This document shows, piece by piece, positions 10,257 through 25,200 of a stretch of 64,000 nt of DNA. Position 1 is the first letter of the stretch, and each line of letters opens with the position of its first letter. A program made the translations under genes and the position numbers. A model generated the notes under the pieces. The model did no database searches and was not told where the DNA came from. It saw nothing but the letters and a program-made list of their open reading frames with translations. The stretch is from Phallusia mammillata (taxonomy: Eukaryota > Chordata > Ascidiacea > Phlebobranchia > Ascidiidae), in NCBI GenBank assembly GCA_003260075.1, contig QLIY01000445.1, positions 6,187 to 70,186 on the forward strand. Direction: 5' to 3'.

Positions 10257-13200
10257 GATCCAATCTGAGCTCGAACAATTTAATCATAAGCACAAGATTT
10301 CTATTCGGCGGTAACCAGATCCATGCGATTCTGTTCCCTTACTCTTATAAACAGAAAGGGGCGTACGGTCGTTTAGGGGTGCTTACACGCGGTAGCTACT
10401 AGTTCACTATTTGAGTGGTGTGAATTTTAATCCATACGATTAACGACAACTGCCCGAGCAAATGTCGAAGTCTTTTCAGCGAGCTGGCGCGCCGTTTGGT
10501 TTAAGTCTGCGATTGCTGTTGGAAACCAAAAAATCTTTTGTCCCCGTAGGTTCGCCACGAAATTCGATCCCCGCTAGTTACGTTTCTGCATTGATCGCTA
10601 ACCTAAGCAGCTTGTTTGGGCTGCTACGTTTCGACACCACCACTTCGTAAGGCGAAACCATTCAATTCAAAAACATCCAGCCAAGTGAAATCAACAGCTT
10701 TTAGTTTTCTTGTGTCACGGAAACAAAAACATTCCACCACCCCAATGCTTTAATTTTTTTCAAAACGTAGCATATGTTTAAGTATGACGATGGTGCTTTA
10801 AAGTATGTTTTGCTTGATGTAAGTTTGCCTGAAACTTGCCTTTGAGACATATCTAATCCAAACCTTTAACCCTACAAAACAGAGTATTTTAAAATTTGAT
10901 TCCAATGGAGTAAATGCAGTGGGCACCGTTCCCAAAAACTAGCTTATAGTGTATAGAAAAATCTTATGTTTTGAGGTATTTTTAAACAAGCTACAGAGTT
11001 TCTCTTTTTAGAACGGTTGCTATTCCCAGCTAGCATGTTTTCGCGTAAGGCTGATTACCATATGTCGCGACCACAACTTGCAGCGGGATTGGCCAAAGGT
11101 CATGATCGAACAAGAGCCCAGCAAAATCGCAGTGCGCGTTAATCAGGCGCGTTCTGTACCAATCAATGGATTGACAGTGACTCTGCCAACATTATCGATT
11201 ACTTTTCAAGTGTTAATCGTCAGGTTTTCGCTGATTAAACACGCTTCGTGAATGTGCCACTATGTAGGCAAACGTACCGCAGTGGCGTTTTAGAACCCGA
11301 AAGTTTTCAAAAAGCAATGGCTTGAGTCATCGTGATTTCAGTGCTATAGATAACCACACGTTTGCACACGCCTGTGTTTAATCACTCTGCGTCGTTGTCG
11401 TCTAATTGAATGATAAAGACGCGACCACTTTGTCCGTACAAAATTTTTCCAGTGCAGATGTAGACTCGCGTGAGGTATGCTATCGCATAATCGCGACCCG
11501 ATATAAGTTGCTAGCCACCAATTGCAATGTCCAGCGTTATACGTCACAAATTTGCAATACCGTACTTGTTTCAACAAGCACCGAAACCCTCCACTGGCGA
11601 TCCCACGGTTCTCTAAACGCTGCTGTTATGATAAACTTTTACAAGAGGTCGTCTTTATCCTAGCACAGAGGGTTGGGTAGTGCCAGGCCTACACACAATG
11701 CTCTTGATCACCCTTCAGCCTGATAAGCTTACGCGGCCTCGTTGTGAAGAGACACAGCGCGCGCTCTTTCAACCGCTTGCCTATAAACTATACCTCACTG
11801 TTTCGAAACGAGATTGTTTGATTTTTGTTGTGTCCATTTTTGATGCAACAGTCAGTTTGGGCAACATTGCGTGATAGCAGGCTTGGTGGAATGCGCCGCT
11901 AAAGAAATGCGAAAATATTGTTGACGTCACGCGCCTCGAAGCGTTACTCCAAATCCCCAACTAATTGAATGGTCCGTATATTTAACGCTAACGCCAACAG
12001 TTGGCAATGATAGGTACGGGGATCTTTTTTACCTCTCCTACAATGTGTTGATCCTCCTAGTGACGCGTTGGAATAGTTGGTTATCAATTATTAAAACGTC
12101 TGCAAACCGTTGCTCCTTTCCGCTTATTAGTTTACATCTTACAGTTGCACCTTGCCCTTTACACTAGTTTGTAAAATTTAAGCGCATGATATTAGATATG
12201 CAGTGTGTAGTATAGTCGCCCAATTCGCACAAATCTAGTGAAAAAGAATGTGTAACTATATTTTAGCCGCCGTTGTGCTTTCGGGGTTGCACGCATCGCT
12301 TCACCGCCACGTCTATTGTCGCTGCGATCTACATGACCTTTGGCGAAGTCCTTGGGTCGCTTATTGGCGCTTTAGATCGAGACGTACTCAGTCAGTGGAA
12401 TTCCATTGCGGGCTCTGCCAAAACACTGCCCTTCGGGACCACGGATTCCGTTATATTGTGTCCATGTACCCAACGCAAACACGGTCTTTTCAGATGGACT
12501 TAAGCCGCGGGTTGATTTTAGTCAGCCATTCTGGGCTGGGCGTTGGTCTCAACTCTCAATCATTGTGCAGAGTTCTAACCTGGGCGCTTGTGCGAGTAAC
12601 ACTGCCCGGCGGCCAAATCTCGTGTTTGTCTAAGACCATGATCGCTTGCTTATGGGCAGCAGCGCAGGGGAACGCGCAAAACTGTTCGGGTAATTGCATC
12701 GTTTCAACTTTCATGTCTCGGCCGCAAGATGCGGGTGGCTCCCCGTGTTTACATGTAGGATTTGACCGGTATCCGTTTACTAAATCCCCGCTGTCCATCT
12801 GATCAATATTGATGATTCCCCTTACCCGCATATATCAGCCATCAACAGGCCCATTACCCGCTGTTCAATTTTGCACCTTTATTCGGCGCAACCAGGATTG
12901 CCATCAGCAAGTGGGCCACACAGGCTGCTCTGCCACTTGGTCAGTCAATTGATCGGACGACGGCTGTTTACCTTTCCATTGTGGACGCCCAATGCTTTTC
13001 GATACGACGGTCAGCGCTAAGCCAATAGATGATTGTTCTGCTTTTTGGTTGTCATTTTATCAGTTAAGTTGTTCTGTGTGGTTAACAGAAGAAACGTTAA
13101 GAAATTAAGCCATTCCTTCAAAACGATGCGCAAAATGGGTTTAGTCTGTTAGTATTCAAACTTAGTCAGGAAACCGCGTCCCCAATTAACATACAAAAGA

Positions 13201-16200
13201 TGCGAATCAAGCACATGGTCTTATTCCACCCCATTCTTTGACCAGGTGTGTTTGCCTTGGTTATCAAGTACCCTATTCAAAATACGTGTAAAATTAGCAT
13301 GACGATGATTATATGGCAGTCAGGAATGTGGAGTTAACAATAGTGGGCATGTTCCATATCGCTTATCGTAAAACACTTTTCCTTGTAAAAACAACTGTTT
13401 CATGACTTTCATCAATATAGGTTAGTTCGCAGAACTAGCTTTGGTGGGTATGGATGATCTAGTTAGGTGCTTGGGGTCTTCCTTCTTGCCTGATACTTAT
13501 ATCGTGCTGTTATCTTTGCGCTTAACCAAAACGAAAATGTAATGTGACTCGCGTTGTTTTCTTTCGGCGGCTTACAGCCGATTTGGCTTGTTACGTACTC
13601 TCAGAATGTCTCTCCCAAATTGCAACCGGCAATTTTTAGAACGCGTATTGCTTGCAGACGTTCACCTGTCTGTCGTCACATAATTATAAGCCCCACTCGC
13701 TGTTAGGTATGTTTATGCTAGTGTTCTTAGGCGAAAAGGGTCTTTGTAACTTTGTTATTGCTTCATTTCTGCTGAAGACAAAAATGTTTATGTATGTTTT
13801 TGCAACTCAGGTTCCATTTATACCACCCAGTCTTTGGATCGAGAAAGTCAACGTTATTACTGGCTGAACGTTTTGGCCAAAGACCGAGCAACTATTCCTC
13901 TGTCTGGTCACGCCTTTGTGCTGGTGGAAGTAACTGACATAAACGACAATGCACCTTTGCCCGACCAGCCGGTTTACTTTGCAAGGTATGTCCTTCAATG
14001 AAGTTATTGTTGAATGTATGTTGTACACTTAGAACATAAAGATACTTAAGTATAAACTTTAACAGAATTCAAGAGAACAGCCCACAAGGCAGCGAGGTGG
14101 TTCAAATTAATGCTACGGACAAAGATGGCGACGAAGAACTTATGTTTACATTCACGACGCCGAACAGTTATTTTACGATCGATGAACGCACAGGTAGGCT
14201 TTGTCTGATGTACAACTGATTTTTTCAGAACAAAAAAAGATATTGTACAATACCTATTGTGGTTTCATCATACGCAATAATCTCATTTTCTGCTCCGGTT
14301 CGCTGTCCAAGCGCAACATTGCTTTGCACGGCCAGCTGTGCTAAGTTGCTACGATTAAGGACGACATTCCCTTGCGGCAATTCTAATCCGCCCTTATTTT
14401 CTTTAAGCTTTTCAGTGCACCCGTTTGTATTTGGGTTGGTCATTTTCAGGTTAGATTTGTGGGTTTGTGTGTTCCAATATCCTGGGAACGGCCAAGTTGC
14501 CATGTCTGCTTTGTCAGTGTTAGTCAAACACCTTTTCTTTCATCTCCGTTGAACTTGTTCGTTGGGCTTCGCCGGCGGCAAGTATAATATTACCGAGTCT
14601 AGGGTGGCTTCACGGGGCGGCGCTAATCCATTCGTGCCTTAGTTGATTTGGCGTAATTCCGCTTCAAGTGAGATTTCACGCTGTTGCTTATACCGACTCG
14701 AACGCGTTTGCGTGCTTTGGAATTCAAGCACCGTTTCCTTATTACGTCCAGGTCAAACTGTGATTTGCGGGTAGAAAAATATGTTAACATTTTGCTCATA
14801 AATGACTGGAATTGAACTCAGTGAATTGAGAACTACTTTCTTTGTCGCAAATTTCAACATATACTTTGATTTAACATCAAAAATATTCCATTTTTACATA
14901 TTACATTTACCATAGCCGTGTGGCCGCAAGTGTCATCTGTTTATTTTGGCTCCGGCAATATTTGGAAACATATCAAATTGCGCCAGGCTCCATACCTCCT
15001 GTGAATCGATCTTCTTATTTATATCAGTGGTGATTTTAATTAGGTCCCGTCGCTTTCTAGACACAGCCTCTCGACACAGGTTGACATATCTTTTATTGAC
15101 ATGGTTCACTTCTCGTCAAATTGAAGCCTTTGTCGCGATTCATAGAGTCTTGCCATTGTCCGCAGCCGGTAACATAATCCGTCAACAACGCACATATATA
15201 TGACTGGAAATTATCGCGCGCGGATATGAAGGCGGGCATCCGGCCTGTGTTATCTGATTCAACCAAGCTTGTACTATTGTACCCACACACGTTTACAAGA
15301 TTGTCGGCTCCTCCTATTGACTTGTACGCAGCTTGTTTGTTGATGCGAACCCTGAGCGTAAATCTGCCCCCAAGCCCGGCTTTGCAGCGAACATGAACTT
15401 GTGCCTGGCGCTTTTAACGCGTTGCTTCCGACGCGGCCCGTTTTAAGTTTCGCGCGCAATAAATTCTTCCCACGCTCAAGGCGGCAACCGGAACCGATGG
15501 ACTTGCTGCGATTGGGACGCGGCACATTTGATTAGCAGCAGCCACGTGTTTTAATCATAACAACGCGTAAAGTTCGACCGAGTTCAAGGTCATTGCGGTG
15601 ACGCGCTGCTATGTTGGTGAAGGTGAAGTTATGGTCAACCAAACCTAACCCTTGTGTCTCAACTATTTCCATTTCCATACACGATATATTTCAGCGTTAA
15701 TTGAATGTGTTTTAAAATGGAGGTTGTCACAATAAAAAAAGTCATGTAACATCACAAAACAATAACGTTGTACAACTGTTACAGTTGTTTTTTTCCAATG
15801 TTACCATGTAAATAATGTTCGGATTTTCTTACCTATAAGGGGGGGGGGTGTTAATTGAATGTGTTTTAAAATGGAGGTTGTCACAATAAAAAAGTCATGT
15901 AACATCACAAAACAATATTGTTGTACAACTGTTACAGTTGTCGTTTTCCAATGTTACCATGTAAATAATGTTCGGATTTTCTTACCTATAAATAAATTGG
16001 AACTGGCCTGCTTTATGTCGAAGGCAAACAGGTGCTTGGTCGGGTTGTTTGGCGAGCACCTCCTAACGCGCTTCACATACCAGACAAATTAATATTTTCC
16101 CGGGCCCAGCTGCTGTCGAAACAAACAGATCCGCTAGGCTTTGGCACATCCCGACGTGGTAATAATCCAACCCCATCCCTCACCAGCAAACGCGACCGGG

Positions 16201-19200
16201 GCTCGTTTCGTCGCGTTTTTGTTTGAAAGCTTCAGGTTGATAGATGGCTAAAAAATCGTGGTCTGCTCTGGTATTTTTTGTCTCGGGAACACCGATGCTC
16301 AATTTCAGGGACCGCCAGAACAATTTAAATGTCATCGGTTCGACACAGTTCCGTTTGTCATTTATGCGCGTCGCTAACCTGCGCAAAGCAAACTTGCGTT
16401 TTCGTTTATGTGCGAAACCTATTGTTCACCCCACCTCGAGACGATCGGGCAAAGGGGTTTTCGAGGAAAAACCAATATTTGCCCGACGCTAGTTACGTGG
16501 GCGGATCATGCATTTGTGGAGTGCAAGGAAGCGAGTGTTAATGGTTTAAGCACATATCAAAGCATACAAGGCCAACGGGCCATCACTGCACAATTCCCAA
16601 GTGGGGAGCTGGGCTATCGGTCGCTTCCTAATACACGTTCACGTCTGCCTCGTATCGTGTAATCTGCGCTGTGTTTGGTGCGCGATATCTTACGCAAACA
16701 TTTAAGTCGGTGTTGCTTGACTCGTCAGCTGATATTACCACACAGCCGTCTGTTGTCTTAGCGCCTGTGAGCCCTGTAAGCAAACTTTTTATAGAGCAGT
16801 GAAACATACCGTTGCTCGTCGCGCTTTGGTACAGATTTTGTAACGTGCATGTATGAAGTGAACACTGATATAATCCGCCATGTTACACCAAGTCATTGCG
16901 TCATAAAGTCTAAAACTCGGCCGCACTTAATTTACAGCGGCAAACGCATTTTTCCGACCGCAGGTAGTTACCTCACCGATTTTGACACATCGATTTGCGG
17001 CGCATCAAGCGACCATTGATCCAGAGTCTATAACGCTTGCGCAGAATCGTCTACAGTCCTTACGTAATGGGTTAAATATATGCGGCTTGGAATCTGCCCG
17101 GCTGCCCCTCGTCTGCTATCACTTTGTCTTTTACGGGCGATTAGTCACTGCTGCTTAGCCTTTTCGCAGCAGTCTAGCCAGGTGCGTATAACGCCGACTT
17201 GTGGTAAGCAGTTACTTGTCAAAGGCTTGCCAAAGAACTTTCGTTGACATTTTCAAAAGGACTGCTATCTCATGTTTGTGTTTTGGGAGATTTTTATTGT
17301 TGGGTTTGGTAATGGCCCGGTTTCCTATTGTTTACGTTTAAAAACATGCTCGCTTGTGTATGCCTAACACACGTTTTGCTAAATTTGTTTCACAAATGCG
17401 TTGCAGACAATTATCTGTCTGATAAATAAAACAAAAAACATTAAATTTTACCCCAGTTTCCTTGCAGAGAAAAACAATTCAGTTTAGTTTAACGGGGGGG
17501 GGGCTGCGGACAATTATCTGTCTGATAAATATAACAAAAAACATTAAACTTTTACCCCAGTTTCCTTGCAGAGAAAAACAATTCAGTTTAGTTTAACGAC
17601 CAATAGTGGAAACTGTTTACGCGACTGCGCACAGAAAAGCACAAAGAATTTTGTGCCCCGATGAAGATTTATAGCCCCCAAGATGTTTTGTTGCAATGTT
17701 AACAAATTTCCTTTGATCTCGCCTCCACACGGACAGTGACAAAGCCGATGTTTTATGAGTTTGTTAAAATATATCCTTGCCCTCGGAGGAATAAATGTAT
17801 TCGTATAAAATAAAGATATGGTTTTTACTTTGGTTAGTTCAAACTCTGTATAAACCATTTCATCATAACCTTTCATGGGCGGTTTAATCAGTAAGTTATT
17901 GCTAAGTGCAAAAAGTAAGGGTTTTATTTTGCGATAGGCCGCGTGTGGTAAGATGTTCAAACAAAGCGTGTTAACACGGTGTTGAAGGGTAATGAACGAT
18001 GACATGGCAAATGGTTTGTTTGCACTTTAGGTTGCGCAATTTTCTGTGCAAAAGTCCCGTGTTGAAAAACATCTTTACGGCCACATAATAATCTGTCGTA
18101 TGACTTATACCAATAAATCGTCAGGAATTTTGATGTTCGTCTCCAGTTTGCCTGCATGGACTTTGCTTTTAATTGACGGCAATCACGTGAGTTACGTCAT
18201 CACAACTCGGGTATGCGTCGAGTGGGGATGGGACCCACTTTATGTTGGGACTAGTGTCACTGCTGAGTGTACGGCAGTAGCATGGCAAGAGATTACGGAC
18301 AGCTTCGTTGGTTTGCTAACAGGAAAACCAGTTGTATTTTCCTTGCTTGCCGTGCGACGGCCCGTGACGACAAACGTCCCAACGAGTGGCTATCAAGGGC
18401 CCTTATCGTCGTTGTACGGTCCCTGTTCTCCACGAGCTTGTATAGGAACGGTTTTGTGCGACAAGTTTGTCGTGTGCTATTATTTTTGTTGGTCGTTGTA
18501 AACTTAATTGTCAAGGCTGCACTGCTAGCAGCATGTTTAGGCATCAGTTTCGTTGTAAAATAAAAATTTTCAATCGGTAATTGTTTTGGATAAGTCATCG
18601 TTCCACAAAGCAGAAAGCAATAATTGTAAAAAAGGGTGCGAATTTTGATTACTGTTGTTTACCTATTCACACTCTGTCGGGTAGCACACAGATAAAAGAC
18701 ATCTGAACGAGTTATACCTGTTCAAATAAACGCGAATAAAAGTGGATTCCTTGTCTAAGCAAATTTCAAACGCACCACTGAAGTTGTTAGCATTTAGCTT
18801 AAATGCTTCAGGCAATAGCTTGGTCTTTCTAGATGAATATCGTTTTGACGGTCTTAATCTAATTACGCCCTGGTGCCATTGTACTGCTCTCTTGCATAAT
18901 CACAAGCTGCAGATGTAATCGCGCACGTGGGGTCGTGTTTGTATGGGCCTCTTCAACTCCGCCATTGTTCGTTGTCGCACCACTTCTGGCTTCGTACAGG
19001 AAGTGCTTCTGGCGAGCCCCGCGTCAACAGATTCACTCTATTCACACTTTCGGTTGGACGCTGCTGGGGGTGCAACCTTGGCAATCTTTAACCCACCGCA
19101 GAACCATATTACTCTTGGTTCTGTAGACCTATTTGATAAATGTTTCTCCTTATGGATGGTCTATCCTCGCACTATCGTGTTTGGTTGGTGCTGCGTATTG

Positions 19201-22200
19201 TGCAGAAATCCTGATTTATAGACTTCAACCATTTGATAAATAGAAAAATGACCATGCGTTAAAGCGGTTTGGTAGTAATTTCTTCATGTTGCATTTATAA
19301 TTGTACACGGTTACTGTTTGAAGTTACTTAAACTGTTCAGTTCAGAGTACAGTAGGGGCTAAAATATTAGCTGTAACTTCTTAGAACATTTGAAATTGAA
19401 GTACCTTATTAAGGATTCAAAAATATAACACGCGTTTGGGTCCATCAATCAAACTTATACGGTTTTGTCGACATAAAAAGCAAATCACCACAAATCGGAT
19501 TTGCTCCACCGCGATTTTAACTTGGTCTTCATCGGCCAACTCGCCTTGCACCACACCGACAATTATCCACTAATGGGATCAAATCGCTCTACGACTGGCA
19601 CTTTGATGAGGTCCTCTGCAAAGGCTGTTTGATTTAAGGTGGCCCAACAACGTCAACCTGCGTTTAGTTTGTTTGTTTCCTCTATTAACGTATTGAATTC
19701 TAATTGGTTAAGGCTGGTTCAATCCTCCTGCACTTTCTTTACATATAATTGTATTTGTACCCCAAGGGAATAGCAAGAAACATTTGAATATGCGGTGTAA
19801 AAGGACACGGCATATAAATAGTAAACGCGTGTTTTTACATTTCCAACTTTAACCCTAAGGCATCGGTTTTTACAGTTCTGTCAGTAACTTTCCAAACTGC
19901 CCTCGAACAAATGTATAATTAATTACACGCCTTGTCAAAATTATTTCCGCTGATTATATTTTTGTGGTTCAACAATTTACCCCAATTACAATGATTGGGT
20001 AACATATGAACGCAAAGGCCAACTGCAGGGTAAGATTAACCGGGGTCAATTTCCTTTCAATGATTCAACTGTCGTGTAGTTTTCGCGTTCCAGCGAACTT
20101 GAATCGCTTCGCTCGGTCGTACAGCTTTCCGTGGATTTTTCTGTCGTCGCAGCCCTGTTCGTAAGAGGTAATTCAACTGCCTCATTTCCTGAGATGCCAA
20201 CACCATTGTCGTTGCCAGAGAAATGCGATTAGACGCCCTTACACGCTAATTCGTGCATACGCCACCTTAGATACGCATTTCTGTCGGGAATTTTAATCAA
20301 TCCCTTGTGTGCACTGGGCTGGTTCAGTCTCGGTTAGACTTGATATTGCGAAATGCATTGGTAACCTTCGTTCGTGTTGTTGATTCATAGACTTGGGGAA
20401 GACTGTTTATCTTTCTACAGCTAAGAACGCTTTCAGTGGTCGTATTATAAAGCACTTAGCTGTGCCTAAAGCGACAAATGGTTGCAACCCAGCGGTTTAG
20501 TATCTGTTTGTCTTGTGCCCGGGTACCTGTTATCGGCGTTTTTGCTAACGCTTTTCGTTTGTGTTTTGCGTATGGTGCAATAAAGCGTAGGGCAAAACGG
20601 CGAAAGAATTGCCTGATGTGACTTTTGTATAGTTGTGTGCACTTGCTTTGTAATTGGTTCGTGGGTTAAATACACTTTTTCTATTAGCCACAAACATTAA
20701 CGCAAATCGTAATTCAAAAAGCACTTGGGCAAAGGGAAATCCCCCGAAGCCTGTCCAAGCTCATAATAAACCGTTCAACGTTTTCCGAACGCCCGGAGTG
20801 TTGTGATAGCTGTGTATCATTCAGCGAAGGTCGCACGCGGCCGTTTCGAGGGCCCTGCTAGCGCGCGAGGTGCCATTGCGGTGATCATAAAATTCCACAT
20901 GATAACTCGTCGGGCCGGAACCCAAACGGGAGAAAGTCGTCTGCGCCGTGCCAGGGAGACCCATTGTTTGTTAGCCGAGCGGGTCCGGGGTGTTTTCGGC
21001 CTTTGTTGCGTTTAGACGCACAACTGTGCTGTAGGCATTGGCGAAACGACGGATCATTGCTTGCCGACGAATAGAAAACATCACCCACCCAGGCTTTCAA
21101 TGTCGGCGCGACTGGCTTTCATTCTGCCAAAATGGCCGCATTGACGACATTATGTTGCGCGGGGAAGCTATCCAATATCCCGGCGTGAGAAGAGACCGGC
21201 GATAAACGAAAGCAAACATGACAATTAACCGCGGTACGCTAATTCGCGTGCTGATTGATGGCGCTACACACAACGGACATAAGAGTCCCGCGACAGCTCA
21301 CTTTGCCCCTGATATATTTATTAACGGCCTGGCATCTTTGAAAGTGATACGTCCCTAGGGCGTTCCCATGGACAAAATGAAAGTTGAATGTAGCGTCCGC
21401 TTTTGCGGTTTCCCATCATGGCTGCCGTCGCAGTAAAAACACACTAACGATTAAATATCACCTAAGCTAATCCCCGTAACACGTCTTAGGTTGTTTCTCG
21501 ACATGAAACGCGCGACGAAGCTAAGTAAACTTGTTGTGAAACTTCGAGCTTAAATTGCAGACGTGAAAATCGCTTGCGACGGTTTGAGTTAAACGAGCAC
21601 CCCTGGCAAATAAAAGCCTTGAAGTGAGTCACTGAGCAAACGATGCGCAGCGAAGTGACCTGTTTACAACCCTTTGGACCTAAACCACAAGGTGCGAAGC
21701 CAGCATAATACCATTTCCTATGAGGTCTTAACAATCAAGTTTCTTACCATAAAACACAATTGATTTTATGTTAGGAGTTGTAGCGACTTAGAAGTCTGAT
21801 AGACCTTGGCCCCATATATCTTTTGTTATTGGCACGTCCGTCGATTCAATACAGTCAAGTGGATGTGTAGAGACGAAAGCACACACGAGACTTGGTAAAT
21901 ATCCAAATGGCACAAATCATTTCCACCTTTGTCCGACGATGACATTTCGTCGAGTGCCTATAAAATACAGTTAAGTATAACGGCGAGGCAGTCTGTTCAG
22001 AGTTAACTAGAAAACACTTGGCGAGCAATTTGTGAAAATTGAGCGTTCGCTCGCGGTCAATTTGAAGTCGTGCCCCATTTCCGTTTCGCGGCGCTTCGGA
22101 CTTTGTTTGTTTACATGGAAGGTCGGAAAAGTGTGAGCGGTGCAATTAAGATCGGCAGTTTTACCGCGTCGTTAGCTTTTCTAAAATAGTGGATTAAATT

Positions 22201-25200
22201 CGTCTGCAACTGGGCGAACATTTTATGAGCCTTTTCCTCTTCAAACGACGCTGTTCTGATTTCACGCCAACGCCTGTGTGTTGCCCATCGCCACTAATTC
22301 CAATCAAATATACACAGCTGGAAGGTACAGGCCTTCTGGCTGGCAGAAGTTTTGGCGATTAAACGCCGTTGTGTGCATGTTTGGGTCTTGTTGGTGGACC
22401 CACAACACCGCTGTTTGTCGCTAAACTATAAAACACGGCACCATCATTTTGCGCGTTAGGCTGATGAGATCGTCAGTGCGATTTCACTTCTCCAGGGCAC
22501 AGATTTGCAGCGAAATGTCGAATCGTTTGAAGTGGAGCGACAATTCTTCGCAATTGCCACCTATATCGGGTATAAGTAGAGGCGGCTCCTCAGTAAACTG
22601 CGCCACACGACCGCGCGGGTTTGACTATCCTTGTATAAACGCTCAACAGGATAAATAAATGTTTTTGATTTTTTCAGGCTGCTTTAAATTGTCACGCTGG
22701 TTGATGCTTTCTCCGATTGTGAAAAAATGTGAGCACAATGTTGTTTTAAGGTTGACTTGGGCCACTTGGGTCAAGTCGTCTGTTTATTGCCATTACAAAT
22801 TACCCGCACTAATCCCGGGTCGTAGTTTTGGCACCAAAGTCGGTGTTTCGCGAACGCAGACCTTAACTTGATCCGGAAATCAAAATGTCTCGATCCCATC
22901 GCCTGTGACGACAATGGAGTGTGATTCCTTGGTGTATCGAATTCATTGCGAGTTGATCGTCAAGAAAAAACACGTGGGCGCCAACAATGAATGCCTTTTC
23001 TCGCAATGATGACCGTATGGGCGCGGCCTGATTGGCGATCGCGTAACAATGGATCTATCATTCGAAACAATAGCTTGTATGTCATCCTATAATGACAGAA
23101 CAACTCATTTGCCCACTCATCAAAGTGCATTGTTCCAAAATCTCGGGCACCGATGTTCAGAATATACCCTCGTCTTTCGTGTAAGCTTGGGGCTGGGCGG
23201 TTGGTTTATTTTCACAACAGGGCTACTGAGACGTTCGATTGTATTCTATGAACAACAAGTCTGCGGCGCTACAAATTGGTCGGGCTTTAGACCACCGTGC
23301 TCGACCCTTTCCCACCAATGATCGGCCGTCGGTCCCAAGCTCGACAGCGCATCAGTATCAACTCACGATAAGTTTCTTCTCTGGAAGCGGATACGTTCCC
23401 AAGAAGGCGCGATGTGTCGAATCGATAAATGTTGACGGTTTAACACAGAGCGACTGCGGCGTCACTTCGTTTTTTGTCTGTCTTTCATCACCGTCTCGCG
23501 GTCATTCTTGGCGCGTGGTTAAACAACTTCAAATTTCGTCTACGTTTGCTGACGTCTTTTTTGTTTTTAGTGCCCAAAATAACCTGCACATTTTTAAGTG
23601 CTCCTTAACCTTTTGAAAAGATTAAAAAGCTACTGCACAACCAGCAATAGTTGGTTAGTTTGACTCGAAAAATCGGTGGACCATCTTGAGTCGGCAACAA
23701 GATTAGCGTTTGTGTTGCGAATGTTGTGGCAACACTCTCCCATCAAAGCGCGTCTAAATTGCTTGGCGTTACGGCGCAAGCGACAACTTTACCGCATCCT
23801 GATCTCCCCGTGAAATTGTGGACTGGTTATCACGGCGTTTTAGGCAGATATATTATAAACCTACTCATACGCTTTGTGCTTAGGAGAGAGCGTGAAACAA
23901 TTTAGCCGGAATGCGAAGTGCCGTGTTATCTTTTAAGAAAGAGCGATTGCGAGTGTGACCGCAGACGCGGGATTCCTTTTCATCGTGTATCACACTGAAT
24001 GGCAGGACCCTTCACACTTCGTCTGCTCCCCCGTTATGCTGAGTAGCTGTGATAGCGGGGGTCCGATAGAATCTGGCGTCTTCATCGGACATCGAGTGCT
24101 CCCGAAATTTCGGAAAGCTTGTGCGCCCGCCAGCCTTCATAGATTATAATAGAATGGCCTTTGATGTATTCCAGAAGCGTAAAATTGCCTGTAAGCGCGA
24201 TGATAGGAAACTGCTGTCGAGTTTAAAAGTGATTTTGCACTTTTGGTAGTTTATTGGTCTTAAGTATAACTTGTTTTTAAGCACTACGTTCAGTTTCGGG
24301 CTTACGCTGGTTAACGTGTATCATTTTTTCCATAAATAAATCACTTTTTGTTGATTGCCGTAAACCATGCTTCCTATTTTCAACGAGAAATGAAAAGTTG
24401 CGACACATACACTTGATGAAGTCCATACAAAAGCTCATTGTCCTGCGCTGTCGTACACACATAATTTATCGGCGTGTTGACGCTACGTCAGCGAGACCGG
24501 TTGTCTGGTAAATCAAGATAAGGGCCGCTGTCTGCATTCAAGGCCGATGTGACCCACAACACAGGGAAACATCCGCGAGCTAAAGCATCAATCAAATGGC
24601 CGAGTCGCGTGGCACAGGACATCCACTCATTGCCGCCTCATTACGCCAGTCTGTGGTCCGGATTAAGTTGTAACAGCCCGCCGCAGTTAACTGTTGTTAG
24701 CGTCCACATACATTTGTTTAGAGCGATATTTGCTTCTGATAACAAGGCGCATTTGAATCGCTATCACCCGGTGAATGGTTCTACAGCGGTAGACCAACTC
24801 ACCGGAGAGCTTCCGCATACCGCCCAAATCAAATATAATCATGATGTTCGTCGCCACTTCATGGGAGTCGCGGCAACTAAACCGCGATAAGACACAAGTG
24901 CAATGCACACATAAACTCGCCGAGTTAGCTGTTTCGCAATTTAGCGCCCTAACTAGGTCTTGCAGTTTATGTTATGCCGAGAATATGCAATTTCCTTTGC
25001 CGAGGGTGACGGCGCCGCGCTGGGATTAGCCAAAGTGGCTTTGACCGCGCAGGGAAATATGTTTCTGGCATCCGTCTTCATATGGTGCAACTAACGCTTG
25101 ACGGCTTCGATAAATTTGCGGATGATAAACTAGGCTGTGGTTTTGCTAATGCCATAACAAAACCGGTTACTGGCACTTAAAAATGCGATCAATAAAATTT

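Noticed and set aside
12248-12802. 184-residue open frame in the intron after exon 2
   Set aside because: No recognisable domain, overlapping frames of similar length on both strands, and no splice or start evidence.
18046-18598. Overlapping open frames on both strands in the 11.5 kb intron
   Set aside because: No domain, no transposon signature; consistent with chance open frames.
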